Shown: positions 8,409-17,357 of the stretch, one piece after another
Layout: each line of letters begins with the position of its first letter
How positions within the stretch are numbered: the stretch's first letter is position 1
Origin: Pseudoalteromonas sp. P1-25
Lineage (GTDB): Bacteria > Pseudomonadota > Gammaproteobacteria > Enterobacterales > Alteromonadaceae
Direction of reading: 5' to 3'
Length of the DNA stretch: 43,477 nt
Assembly: GCF_001401805.1 (NCBI RefSeq)
Contig: NZ_LKDW01000035.1
Span: 1 to 43,477 of the forward strand
Notes under the pieces: model-generated
Told to the model about the DNA's origin: nothing
The model's input: only the letters and a program-made list of their open reading frames with translations
Database searches by the model: none
Made by a program: the position numbers and the translations under genes

Positions 8409-9066
8409 AAAACGACTTATTAATACTAATGCATTACTCATTTTACTGAGCCTGGCGGCCAGTACCGTTAATGCTAAAGAGTTTGTTATGTCGTACGATG
8501 GCTTTTACGATAGATTAAAAGTGGTAAACAAGGGCGACTTTCAGTATGCACGGGTTAACTTTTACATTAGCGATATTGCTACAAACGAAGCATGTGCCAT
8601 TAAAAGCGGCACAATTTTAACTGAAAATAACGAATACCCGCTTAATTTTACTGATAAAGCGCAGTTACTTTTACCGTTTGATAAGCAGCTCGATACGGAT
8701 AAAGCCGTTATTGTTGTTGAACCACAAAACCCTGATCACGATTGCCAGTTAAAACTACAAATTGAGGCCAGTGAGTTTGAAGGGTTAAACTTAACTAAAG
8801 ATTCGTTGTACACAATTAATAACGAGTTAGATGAGCTTTTAACTGATTTGTCGGGCTTTTTTGTTAGTAAGCTCATGTGGTTTTTATTACCTGAGCAAAA
8901 AGGCGTTGCTGTCACGTTTAAAGAGCCTGTGGCTTTTAATAATCCACATATACAATGCGAAAAATCAGTATGTTACTTTGCAGTACAAGATAACTGGGAA
9001 GGTGACGTAAATCTGCTCGGCAATGTAGAAAATGTAGTCAAAGTAACCCCGTGGATAGCAAAATAA
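8401..9066 (+). CDS. DUF2987 family exported protein
   Basis: Exported protein of unknown function with a signal peptide (KKRLINTNALLILLSLAAS, cleavage near NAKEF). The mature N-terminus EFVMSYDGFYDRLKVVNKGDF matches the DUF2987 family as I know it from Vibrio, Shewanella and Pseudoalteromonas. Conserved cysteines (NEACAIK, DHDCQLK, IQCEKSVCYF) suggest disulfides in the periplasm. It starts inside the end of bax (ATGAATAA), implying translational coupling and possibly a joint cell-envelope role. A palindromic repeat and a bidirectional terminator follow the stop. Confidence 0.8.
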   Translation: MNKKRLINTNALLILLSLAASTVNAKEFVMSYDGFYDRLKVVNKGDFQYARVNFYISDIATNEACAIKSGTILTENNEYPLNFTDKAQLLLPFDKQLDTDKAVIVVEPQNPDHDCQLKLQIEASEFEGLNLTKDSLYTINNELDELLTDLSGFFVSKLMWFLLPEQKGVAVTFKEPVAFNNPHIQCEKSVCYFAVQDNWEGDVNLLGNVENVVKVTPWIAK

Positions 9067-9069
9067 GTT

Positions 9070-9117
9070 ATACCAATCCGCATAATTAAATGATTAAGTA
9101 TTATTGCAGATTGGTAT
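9070..9117. repeat. Palindromic intergenic repeat, ATACCAATC...GATTGGTAT
   Basis: ATACCAATCCGCA is complementary, with one mismatch, to TGCAGATTGGTAT 22 nt away; the 48-bp unit sits right after the DUF2987 stop. It lacks a T-run, so it is not itself a terminator. My recollection is that ATACCAATC/GATTGGTAT palindromes are common REP-like elements in marine gammaproteobacteria, but I did not find a second copy in this window. Confidence 0.6.
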
Positions 9118-9131
9118 TACTGGGGGTTAAT

Positions 9132-9161
9132 AAAAACGGCGCTTAAATAGCGCCGTTTTTT
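9132..9161. terminator. Bidirectional terminator between the DUF2987 gene and the LacI-type gene
   Basis: AAAAACGGCGCT and AGCGCCGTTTTT form a 12-bp stem with a 5-nt loop. Poly-T on one strand and poly-A on the other let it serve both convergent genes. Confidence 0.88.
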
Positions 9162-9166
9162 ATGCG

Positions 9167-10171
9167 TTATTTTGGCAGTGGTTGGGTTGAGTCACGTTTT
9201 ATAAGGGTGGGTTCAAACACGCGGTTTATGTGTAAGTTTTTATGCTGATACACATCTTGTAGCACCATTTTAGCAGCCATTTCACCCATTTCTTCCACTG
9301 GGTTATCTATGGTAGTTAGCGTAGGGTAAAGGTAGTTGGCAAATATAACGTTATCAAAGCCTATAACCGATAAATCCTCTGGTAAATTAAAGCCGTGCTC
9401 ACGGGCGTATTTCATTGCGCCTGATGCCATTTCATCATTAGCACACACCAAAGCACTAAACGGAATACGTGTATTGAGCAGTTTTTCAAGGCCTTTGCTG
9501 CCGCCAATTTCGTTAAAATCGCCTTCGTAAAATAGCGCCTCATTAAAGGGGATATTGTTTTCGCGCAGTGCTTTTTTATGCCCTTTTAAACGGTTTCTGG
9601 CATCGGCCTTGACCTGTGGCCCAGCAATATAGGCAATATTTGTATGGCCCTGCTCAACAATAGATTTACTGGCTAAGTAACCGCCAAGTTCGTTATCTAG
9701 GCTAATGCAGTTACTTTCAAGTGAGTGTACGTAACGGTTAATTAGGTAAATAGGGGTTTTGCCTTTACTAAGCTCAACTAGGTAATCATCACTGACTGAC
9801 TCTACATGTAAAATGAGTGCATCGCATTTTCGGCTAATTAAAAATTCAATGCCGTTTTTTTCTTTATCGTCTTCACTGTGGCCGGTGGTAATAATAACGT
9901 GCTTGCCGGCAGCGCGTAGGGCTGATTCGATCCCCGCCATCATTTGAGCAAAGAAAGGACCATGAAGCTCTGAGACCAATATACCCACGCTGTTGGTTCT
10001 GTTTGAGGCAAGCGATTGCGCAATAGAGTTAGGTTTATAGCCTAACTGCTGCATAGCATCGAGTACTTTTTTAGTGGTTTTTTCACTGACTCGTGTATTT
10101 TTATTCATTACCCGTGACACAGTCGCTAACGATACGCCAGCAAGTTCTGACACTTCATAAATTGTGGCCAT
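9167..10171 (-). CDS. LacI/GalR-family transcriptional regulator of the beta-glucoside locus
   Basis: DNA-binding repressor with an N-terminal LacI helix-turn-helix (about 2-45; YEVSELAGVSLATVSRVMN, then the hinge region LGYKPNSIAQSLASN) and a periplasmic-binding-protein-like sensor domain (about 60-330) that would bind a sugar. Length (334 aa) is standard. It is the last gene of a minus-strand group with a GPH symporter and a GH1 beta-glucosidase, so the likely inducer is glucose, cellobiose or another beta-glucoside. A good LacI-type operator, TGAAAGCGCTTACA, lies at 13085 between the two arms of the locus and is its obvious candidate target. The 63-nt gap to the symporter leaves room for its own promoter. 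Confidence 0.88.
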   Translation of the reverse strand: MATIYEVSELAGVSLATVSRVMNKNTRVSEKTTKKVLDAMQQLGYKPNSIAQSLASNRTNSVGILVSELHGPFFAQMMAGIESALRAAGKHVIITTGHSEDDKEKNGIEFLISRKCDALILHVESVSDDYLVELSKGKTPIYLINRYVHSLESNCISLDNELGGYLASKSIVEQGHTNIAYIAGPQVKADARNRLKGHKKALRENNIPFNEALFYEGDFNEIGGSKGLEKLLNTRIPFSALVCANDEMASGAMKYAREHGFNLPEDLSVIGFDNVIFANYLYPTLTTIDNPVEEMGEMAAKMVLQDVYQHKNLHINRVFEPTLIKRDSTQPLPK

Positions 10172-10234
10172 GTTATTGTTAACTCACTTATATCCTTTAT
10201 TTTGGCGGGCAAATAATACCGTACCCATCAAATG

Positions 10235-11563
10235 TTAACTAGCACTAGTTTTTAGCGAGGCCTGTATAGAGGCCAACTGTGCATTATTGAGCGTGTATTT
10301 ACGCATAATAAATGCAACAAACAAAGAGCCAAACGCAGGTATAATAGTGAACGACAATAAAATACCCTGTTGCGTATCAAAGCTCTGCATTGTTTGCGCT
10401 TGGTAATTATAAAAAGCCAGCAGCCAGCCTGCAATTGCACCGCCTAATGCCACTCCCATTTTTATAAAAAATATAACGCCCGAATACACAAGGCCGGTAA
10501 TTCTTACCCCAGTTTTGTGATGCCCGTAGTCTATGGTGTCAGCCATTTTTGCCCATAGTAGCGGGGTCGCCATATCTAAAAAAAACTTCCATAAAATAAA
10601 AGCGGTAAATGCCAAGGTAATGTTATCTGGGGAGATAAAATAGCTCGCACTACATATGCTCGCAGCGATTAACTGCAAACTAATATAAGCTTTTATTTTA
10701 CAAAACCGCTTAGCCAACGGCTGAGCAAAAGCACACCCAATCATACTGCCAACCACCCCTAGGGTCATAAAGGAGGTAATTAAATCTTCTTGCCCTAAAT
10801 AGTATTTAACGTAATAAACCCCTAAGGTTAGACGTATTACTTGGCCCGTAAGTAAAAAAAGCGCGGCAGCGCACAGGACTCGCCATTGATCGTTTTTAAC
10901 TAAGGTTTTTAAACTTTTGAACAACGAGAGGTTTTGCTCTGGCGGTTGCTCTATACGCTCTTTTGTACCAAAAAAACACAGTAAAAATAACACTAAGCCA
11001 AGCAAGCTCATTGCTGTCATAGTGTATTGATACCCTTTGGCAGTATCGCCTTGGCCAAAATATTCAACCATTGGCATGGTACAGCCCGCAACAATAACGC
11101 CGCCTAACATACCAAATACAAATCGATACGATTGCACGCTAACACGTTCTTTTACATCGCTTGTGAGCACGCCGCCTAATGCACAGTAAGGAATATTTAT
11201 GGCGGTATACGCCACCATAAGCAAGGTGTAGGTAGTAAAGGCGTAAATAATTTTATCGGTGCCTTCAAGCTCTGGTGTGGTAAACGCTAAAATACTAATA
11301 AGCGCAAAGGGCAGGGCAAGCCATAATAAATAGGGCCTAAAATGGCCAAAGCGAGACTGAGTTTTATCGGCTAAATTACCCATAACTGGGTCAGTGATGG
11401 CATCAAATAACCTAACCACTAAAAATAGGGTGCCTACCACAGCAGGAGAAAGCCCTACTACATCGGTGTAGTAAAGCATTAAAAACATCATAACTGTTTG
11501 AAAAATAATATTGCTTGCCGTATCACCAAGGCCATAGGCTATTTTTTCTTTTACACTTATCAT
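10235..11563 (-). CDS. GPH-family (MelB-like) sugar:cation symporter
   Basis: Inner-membrane symporter of the glycoside-pentoside-hexuronide family, driven by Na+ or H+. It opens with KEKIAYGLGDTASNIIFQT and continues with RLFDAITDPVMGNLADKTQ, the hallmark first-cytoplasmic-loop motif carrying the cation-site Asp residues. About twelve hydrophobic segments fill the 442 residues. It lies 60 nt downstream of the GH1 gene on the same strand, so it probably imports the beta-glucosides that this cytoplasmic enzyme hydrolyses. The substrate is inferred from context. Confidence 0.87.
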   Translation of the reverse strand: MISVKEKIAYGLGDTASNIIFQTVMMFLMLYYTDVVGLSPAVVGTLFLVVRLFDAITDPVMGNLADKTQSRFGHFRPYLLWLALPFALISILAFTTPELEGTDKIIYAFTTYTLLMVAYTAINIPYCALGGVLTSDVKERVSVQSYRFVFGMLGGVIVAGCTMPMVEYFGQGDTAKGYQYTMTAMSLLGLVLFLLCFFGTKERIEQPPEQNLSLFKSLKTLVKNDQWRVLCAAALFLLTGQVIRLTLGVYYVKYYLGQEDLITSFMTLGVVGSMIGCAFAQPLAKRFCKIKAYISLQLIAASICSASYFISPDNITLAFTAFILWKFFLDMATPLLWAKMADTIDYGHHKTGVRITGLVYSGVIFFIKMGVALGGAIAGWLLAFYNYQAQTMQSFDTQQGILLSFTIIPAFGSLFVAFIMRKYTLNNAQLASIQASLKTSAS

Positions 11564-11623
11564 GATGTTAGGTTCTCGCTTTTTGATTTTTATTTATGCG
11601 ATTAATCGAATAGACTTCATTGG

Positions 11624-12955
11624 TTACTTACGGCTTTGTATCAAGTGTTTATAAGCTTGGCCACTGGCTTTTATAGTACGTTGCTGAGTTTTATAATCAA
11701 CGTAAACAATGCCAAAGCGTTTTAAATAGCCTTCTGCCCATTCAAAATTATCCATTAAGCTCCACGCAAAGTAACCAATAATATTAACACCTTGCACTGT
11801 GGCATTATGCACCGCATTTAAGTGGCTGTTGTAATAGTTTACGCGATCTGCATCATTTACCTCGCCATTTTTAATGGTGTCGGGCATCGCTGCGCCGTTC
11901 TCGGTAATATAAACAGGCGGTAAGGTATAGGTATTATTAAGTGTTACAAGTAGATCGGTAAACGACTGCGGGTAAATTTCCCAGCCCATATCGGTTAACG
12001 GCCCTTGTGGAGCAAGTGGCTCGTATATTTCGCTCGGGTGTGCTTTGTATACTTGTCGCGTATAAAAGTTAATGCCCAAGTAATCTATAGATTGTGAAAT
12101 TATATCCATGTCGCCTGGGTGGATTTCAGGCTGCTGATTGCTGGGAAGCTGCTTTATAATATCGGGGTATTGGCCGTCCATTATTGGTTTCATATACCAT
12201 TGATTTAAATAATCATCGGCGTAGGAAGCGGCGTTAATGTCTTCTGGTGACTGTGTTAATGGATAACAAGGTGTAAAATTAAGCACAATACCATTTTGAG
12301 TATTAGGGGAGGTGTGCTTTAGCACATCCATTGCCAAGCCATGGGCAAGTAATAAATGGTGCGCTGCTTTTTTACCATATTGTTTGCCTATTAAACCTGG
12401 GGCATGTATGCCTACTTCGTAGCCTAAAAATGCACTGCAAAATGGCTCATTTAGGGTCGCGTACGAAAATACCCGTTCGCCAAATGCTTGGCTAATAAGC
12501 TTTACATACCGAGCAAATTCATAAGCGGTATCGCGATTTAACCAGCCGCCTTTATCTTCTAAATGTTGGGGTAAATCCCAGTGATATAGCGTTACAAACG
12601 CTTTAATGTTGCGCTTATTAAGCTCATCAAGAATATTAGTATAAAACTTTACGCCCTCAGGATTTAGTTCTCCCGATAAGGTCATTACTCGCGGCCAAGA
12701 TATAGAAAGTCTATAAGCATCAACACCGAGAGAGTCTATTAATTCAATATCGTTATGCCACTGGTTGTAATGATCGCAGGCAACATGTCCATTTGAGTTG
12801 TCGGCTATTTTGTTTGGTGTATCGCAAAAGGTATCCCATATACAGGGCAGGCGATGTTCAATTCCACCTTCAATTTGAAATGATGCCGTAGCCACACCAT
12901 AAACAAAGTTTTTTGTTAATAGAGGTGAATGAGATGGTAACGATAATTTTGTCAT
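11624..12955 (-). CDS. bglA: GH1 beta-glucosidase, cytoplasmic
   Basis: Retaining glycoside hydrolase family 1 enzyme releasing glucose from cellobiose, short beta-glucans or aryl-beta-glucosides. Counting from ATG 12955, the acid/base is Glu170 in TLNEP and the nucleophile Glu352 in ITENG; the N-terminal signature FVYGVATASFQIEGG and the C-terminal WSLMDNFEWAEGY are intact. Length (443 aa) is typical and there is no signal peptide. ATG 12955 has AAGG about 10 nt upstream and is preferred over the in-frame TTG at 12964. It is first in the minus-strand transcript, about 130 nt from the LacI-type operator. Confidence 0.92.
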   Translation of the reverse strand: MTKLSLPSHSPLLTKNFVYGVATASFQIEGGIEHRLPCIWDTFCDTPNKIADNSNGHVACDHYNQWHNDIELIDSLGVDAYRLSISWPRVMTLSGELNPEGVKFYTNILDELNKRNIKAFVTLYHWDLPQHLEDKGGWLNRDTAYEFARYVKLISQAFGERVFSYATLNEPFCSAFLGYEVGIHAPGLIGKQYGKKAAHHLLLAHGLAMDVLKHTSPNTQNGIVLNFTPCYPLTQSPEDINAASYADDYLNQWYMKPIMDGQYPDIIKQLPSNQQPEIHPGDMDIISQSIDYLGINFYTRQVYKAHPSEIYEPLAPQGPLTDMGWEIYPQSFTDLLVTLNNTYTLPPVYITENGAAMPDTIKNGEVNDADRVNYYNSHLNAVHNATVQGVNIIGYFAWSLMDNFEWAEGYLKRFGIVYVDYKTQQRTIKASGQAYKHLIQSRK

Positions 12956-13084
12956 TAGTAACAAACCTTTTTAAACCTTAAATGCATAAATAGCCACTGT
13001 ATTTAATGCGATGAAGCGTAAGGGCGCGTTTATAAAAAAATAAAACTTGTTGAAATATGTTACAGGTTCGTATTTAATTACACG

Positions 13085-13098
13085 TGAAAGCGCTTACA
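13085..13098. promoter_or_regulatory. LacI-family operator in the divergent region of the beta-glucoside locus
   Basis: TGAAAGCGCTTACA is a palindrome with the central CG and the TGNAANCGNTTNCA pattern of LacI/GalR/CcpA-type operators. It lies between the GH1 gene (minus strand) and the FucP-like gene (plus strand), and the locus encodes one LacI-type regulator. It is about 130 nt from the GH1 start but about 380 nt from the FucP-like start because of the repeat element between. Confidence 0.75.
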
Positions 13099-13182
13099 TT
13101 TTTAGATTAGTGTTAATTGATACGAAGGTCAACTCTTTAATGTTGCTGGGTTACACGGCAATTTTTAATAACGACTTTTGTA

Positions 13183-13451
13183 TTAGGGCGTATTAATCTT
13201 TGATGGTTGAATTTGCAGCTGTATGTTTGGTTTTAGGCAAGGCAGAGCCTATGAAGTGTGGTTATTCCCCATAAATAGGCGATAACGCAGCATAAATGCC
13301 AAACATGCGTTGCCCTTCGGGTTCTTTCTAGGGACGATTAACTCTTTGTTGCTTGGTTTTTACTTAGCCCGCTAGGTTACAAACCTCGCGCCGCGATTTA
13401 ATCTCCCCTAGATTGAACAAATTTCAATCCGCAAAGAACAACACGCCCTAA
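13183..13451 (+). repeat. MITE-like intergenic element, copy 2, 269 bp with terminal inverted repeats
   Basis: The left end TTAGGGCGTATTAATCTTTG is an imperfect inverted repeat of the right end (reverse-complemented: TTAGGGCGTGTTGTTCTTTG), three mismatches in 20. The first ~170 bp match copy 1 (80-251) in inverse orientation. Internal palindromes include GATTGAACAAATTTCAATC. There is no open frame of note and no transposase, so this fits a non-autonomous transposable element. No convincing target-site duplication is visible. It occupies the promoter-proximal region of the FucP-like/GH3 operon. Confidence 0.7.
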
Positions 13452-13478
13452 TTTATAATAATAAATTGCGGAGAGCCT

Positions 13479-14753
13479 ATGGCCAGTTCAGCACCACTGA
13501 CGACACACACACAATCGCAAAGCTACCCAGATAAAAACTATGGTTTTGCATTAACGTCTTTAACGACTTTATTTTTTATGTGGGGATTTATCACCTGCTT
13601 AAACGATATTTTAATTCCGCATTTAAAAGCGGTGTTTAACTTAACTTATGTCCAAGCAATGCTGGTTCAGTTTTGTTTTTTTGGGGCTTATTTTTTAATG
13701 TCATTGCCAAGCGGCCACATAGTTAAAAAATTAGGTTACAAAAAAGGCATTGTAGCGGGGTTACTTATAGCTGCATTGGGTTGTGTGCTTTTTTACCCAG
13801 CCGCGGCACTACATAATTACCCGGTATTTTTGTTTGCTTTGTTTGTTCTGGCAAGCGGTATTACCCTGTTGCAGGTTTCGGCTAACCCTTATGTAAGTTT
13901 ACTTGGCGCCCCTCAAACAGCCTCTTCTCGCCTTACCTTAACGCAAGCATTTAATGCGCTAGGCACTACGGTTGCCCCTACATTTGGTGCATTTTTGATT
14001 CTTGACTCTGCCTCTGAAGCGTTTTTAACACCGGCACAAAACGCAGAATCAGTACAACTTCCTTATTTACTATTAGCTGGCATGCTTATTTTACTAGCCG
14101 GTATTTTTGCATGGCTTAAATTGCCAGACATAATGAGTGAGCAAAAAGAAGCCGCACAAAAGTCAGAGACAATAGAGGGCAGTGCATGGCAATACCGCCA
14201 TCTTACACTCGGTGCTGTGGGTATTTTTATGTATGTAGGTGCAGAAGTTGCCATTGGCAGTTTTTTAGTCAGCTTTTTAGCGCAAGAAAATATTGCCGGT
14301 TTAAAAGAACATGTGGCTGCTCATTACATCACCTATTATTTTGGTGGTGCTATGGTAGGGCGATTCATTGGTGCAGCGGTAATGCAAAAATTACCTGCTG
14401 GCAAAGTACTTGGCTTTAACGCAACTATGGCTATTATTTTAGTGGTTATAGCCATGAGCACGTCGGGTCAATTAGCAATGTGGTCAATCCTACTGGTTGG
14501 ATTATTTAATTCTATTATGTTCCCTACTATTTTTAGTTTAGCGCTAAATGGGCTTGGAAAGCACACCGCGCAAGGCTCTGGCATATTGTGTTTGGCGATT
14601 GTAGGGGGGGCAATTGTGCCACTTTTACAAGGTGCGCTTGCTGATAATGTGGGTGTTCAGCTTTCGTATGTTTTACCAATTTTTTGTTACTTATTTATCG
14701 CGTTTTATGGTTTAAGCGGAAGCAAACCAGTTCAAGTTCAGGAGACTCTATAA
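13479..14753 (+). CDS. FHS-family (FucP/GluP-like) sugar:H+ symporter
   Basis: Inner-membrane major facilitator of the fucose/glucose-galactose symporter group. The N-terminal helix FALTSLTTLFFMWGFITCLNDILIPHLK contains the family WGFITxLNDIL signature, and LSLPSGHIVKKLGYKKGI-type loop residues follow (here MSLPSGHIVKKLGYKKG). Twelve hydrophobic segments fit in 424 residues. ATG 13479 has GGAGAG upstream. It overlaps the GH3 gene start by one base (TAATG), so the two are one transcription unit; the likely cargo is the glucose released outside the cytoplasm by GH3. The substrate is inferred. Confidence 0.86.
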   Translation: MASSAPLTTHTQSQSYPDKNYGFALTSLTTLFFMWGFITCLNDILIPHLKAVFNLTYVQAMLVQFCFFGAYFLMSLPSGHIVKKLGYKKGIVAGLLIAALGCVLFYPAAALHNYPVFLFALFVLASGITLLQVSANPYVSLLGAPQTASSRLTLTQAFNALGTTVAPTFGAFLILDSASEAFLTPAQNAESVQLPYLLLAGMLILLAGIFAWLKLPDIMSEQKEAAQKSETIEGSAWQYRHLTLGAVGIFMYVGAEVAIGSFLVSFLAQENIAGLKEHVAAHYITYYFGGAMVGRFIGAAVMQKLPAGKVLGFNATMAIILVVIAMSTSGQLAMWSILLVGLFNSIMFPTIFSLALNGLGKHTAQGSGILCLAIVGGAIVPLLQGALADNVGVQLSYVLPIFCYLFIAFYGLSGSKPVQVQETL

Positions 14754-17305
14754 TGAAAACCCCTTTTTCACTTAACAAAATAGCACGTGCCTCATTAATT
14801 GCATCAGTAGGCATTTTATCGGCTTGTTCAAATGACGCGACAACAACTCCTGAGGCGAATAATGGGGTGTCTAAAACAGCGCAAATTTGGCCAAAACTTA
14901 ATATTGCCGTAAAACAAGACCCACAAATTGAAGCCAAAATAGCAGATTATTTAAAAACAATGACGCTTGAGCAAAAAGTAGCTCAAATGATTCAACCAGA
15001 AATTCGCGATATTACCGTTGAAGACATGCGCAAATATGGCTTTGGCTCATACCTAAACGGGGGAGGAGCGTTTCCTAATGGTGATAAACACGCAACCCCC
15101 ATGGATTGGGTAAAATTGGCTGAAGATTTTTATCAGGCGTCGGTAGATGATTCTATCGATGGCAGTAAAATACCCACAATGTGGGGTACCGATGCGGTGC
15201 ATGGTCACAATAATGTAATCGGCGCGACTTTATTTCCGCATAATATTGGTTTAGGTGCGGCAAATAACCCTGCATTGATTGAGCAAATAGCAGCTATCAC
15301 TGCGGTTGAAGTAATGGCAACGGGTATAGATTGGGTATTTGCACCTACAGTGGCTGTTGTGCGCGACGACCGCTGGGGCAGAACCTATGAAGGTTATTCA
15401 GAAGACCCTCGCATTGTACGCGATTATTCAGCTGCAATTGTAAATGGTTTACAGGGCAAGGCCGATGGCGATTTTTTAAGTGATAAACGCGTTATTAGTA
15501 CTGTTAAACACTTTTTAGGTGATGGCGGCACAGTCGATGGCGATGACCAAGGTAATAATATCGACAGCGAGCAAGATTTGTTTGATATACATGCGCAAGG
15601 TTATGTAGGCGGCTTATCGGCGGGGAGTCAGTCGGTTATGGCATCGTTTAATAGCTGGCATGGAGTTAAAAACCACGGCAACAAATACCTGTTAACCGAC
15701 GTGCTTAAAACCCGCATGGGCTTTGATGGTTTTGTTGTAGGTGATTGGAACGGCCATGGCCAAATTAAAGGCTGTACAAACGAAAGTTGTGCACAGGCTG
15801 TTAACGCGGGGCTTGATATTTTTATGGTGCCAACTGGCGCTTGGAAGCCATTGTACGAAAACACCATAGCGCAAGTGAAAGCTGGCGAAATCAGCATGTC
15901 GCGTATTGATGATGCAGTAAGTAGAATTTTACGCGTTAAATTACGTGCCGGTTTATTTGATAAGCCAAGCCCGGCTAAACGTCAGTTTTCGGGTAAAACT
16001 GAGCTAATTGGTGCTCAGCAGCACCGCGAAGTTGCGCGTCAAGCAGTACGCGAATCACTTGTTTTACTTAAAAACAAAAACAATATTTTGCCTCTTGATG
16101 CAAACCAAACTGTATTAATTGCTGGCGATGGAGCTGATAACATAGGTAAGCAGTCGGGTGGTTGGAGTATCACTTGGCAAGGGACTAATAATAAAAATGC
16201 TGATTTTCCTGGTGCCACGTCTATTTATGCAGGCCTTGAAAAACAAATTACGCAGGCGGGTGGTCGTGCCATTTTAAGTGTGGATGGCTCATATGAACAG
16301 CGCCCAGATGTAGCTGTTGTGGTATTTGGTGAAGAGCCTTATGCAGAAGGGCATGGTGATAGAGATAACCTAGAATTTGAGCGCGGTAATAAAAAATCGC
16401 TCGCATTATTAAAGTCGTTAAAGGCACAAGGTATACCCGTTGTATCGGTATTTATTTCGGGTCGTCCTATGTGGGTTAACAGCGAGCTCAATGCCTCTGA
16501 TGCATTTGTTGCAGCGTGGCTGCCTGGTACAGAGGGTGGCGGTATTGCCGATGTTATTTTAAAAGCCAAAGATGGCAGTATTCAGCATAACTTTAGCGGT
16601 AAGCTTTCGTTTTCGTGGCCTAAAACAGCAGTACAAGCAACGGTTAATAAAGGCGATGACGATTACAGCCCTCTATTACCGTACGGTTTTGGCTTAACGT
16701 ACGGCGATAAAAATGTTTTAGCTGATAACTTAAATGAAGAGTCTAACTTGGATAATTCGGCGCTAACTAGTATGGATATTTTAGTTGGCGCACCGGTTGC
16801 TCCATGGCGTTTATTACTTAAATCTGGCGATGAACTATTAGATGTATCAAGTAGTACTCATCAACTGGGTGCACTTAAATACCGTACTGAGGATAAAACA
16901 GTTCAAGAAGACGCGCGCCAATTTAGTTTTAGTGGCGAGCAAAAGGCAAGTGCTGAAATAGTCACAAGTTTTGCTGAAGATACCATTACGTATTTAGAGG
17001 CTAATGGCGTGATTAGTTTTGATATTAAACTCAATGAACCACTAACCGATGACGTAAACCTTGCTATGACTTGTTCAGGTGAGTGTGGTGGTGCGATTGC
17101 CTTGAGTAAAATGGTTGATCAAACAATCACAAATAAATGGCAGTCGGTGTCGGTAGACTTACGTTGTTTTGCTAACCAAGGTGTAGACTTTGCAAGCGTT
17201 ACAAGCCCGTTCAGTTTACATGCAAGCAGCAAGGCCTCAGTGTCGGTAGCAAACATTCAGTTTGTGCCAAATAAGGCAGACTCTGCTGGGCTTAAATGTC
17301 AGTAA
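14753..17305 (+). CDS. GH3 exo-beta-glucosidase lipoprotein (ExoP-like exo-1,3/1,4-beta-glucanase)
   Basis: Glycoside hydrolase family 3 enzyme taking glucose from the ends of beta-1,3/1,4-glucans. From ATG 14753 (coupled to the preceding stop as TAATG) the 850-residue product begins with a lipoprotein signal peptide ending LSAC, so it should be lipid-anchored in the periplasm or at the outer membrane. The TIM barrel (about 50-400) holds MWGTDAVHGHNNV, KHFLGDGGT and VVGDWNGHGQ, whose Asp331 is the probable nucleophile. The alpha/beta sandwich domain follows (LLKNKNNILPL to LLPYGFGLTYG). A C-terminal beta-rich domain of about 190 residues remains. The layout matches ExoP from Pseudoalteromonas. 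Substrate range is inferred from that resemblance. Confidence 0.9.
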   Translation: MKTPFSLNKIARASLIASVGILSACSNDATTTPEANNGVSKTAQIWPKLNIAVKQDPQIEAKIADYLKTMTLEQKVAQMIQPEIRDITVEDMRKYGFGSYLNGGGAFPNGDKHATPMDWVKLAEDFYQASVDDSIDGSKIPTMWGTDAVHGHNNVIGATLFPHNIGLGAANNPALIEQIAAITAVEVMATGIDWVFAPTVAVVRDDRWGRTYEGYSEDPRIVRDYSAAIVNGLQGKADGDFLSDKRVISTVKHFLGDGGTVDGDDQGNNIDSEQDLFDIHAQGYVGGLSAGSQSVMASFNSWHGVKNHGNKYLLTDVLKTRMGFDGFVVGDWNGHGQIKGCTNESCAQAVNAGLDIFMVPTGAWKPLYENTIAQVKAGEISMSRIDDAVSRILRVKLRAGLFDKPSPAKRQFSGKTELIGAQQHREVARQAVRESLVLLKNKNNILPLDANQTVLIAGDGADNIGKQSGGWSITWQGTNNKNADFPGATSIYAGLEKQITQAGGRAILSVDGSYEQRPDVAVVVFGEEPYAEGHGDRDNLEFERGNKKSLALLKSLKAQGIPVVSVFISGRPMWVNSELNASDAFVAAWLPGTEGGGIADVILKAKDGSIQHNFSGKLSFSWPKTAVQATVNKGDDDYSPLLPYGFGLTYGDKNVLADNLNEESNLDNSALTSMDILVGAPVAPWRLLLKSGDELLDVSSSTHQLGALKYRTEDKTVQEDARQFSFSGEQKASAEIVTSFAEDTITYLEANGVISFDIKLNEPLTDDVNLAMTCSGECGGAIALSKMVDQTITNKWQSVSVDLRCFANQGVDFASVTSPFSLHASSKASVSVANIQFVPNKADSAGLKCQ

Positions 17306-17329
17306 TCATTTTGTTTTAGTGTGTATGTC

Positions 17330-17357
17330 AAAGCCCTTCAATTGAAGGGCTTTTTTT
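17330..17357. terminator. Terminator after GH3, also close to the stop of the GGDEF gene
   Basis: AAAGCCCTTCAATTGAAGGGCTTT is a perfect 24-bp palindrome followed by a T-run on the plus strand. The minus-strand GGDEF gene ends at 17356, so the hairpin can act on both convergent transcripts. Confidence 0.85.
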
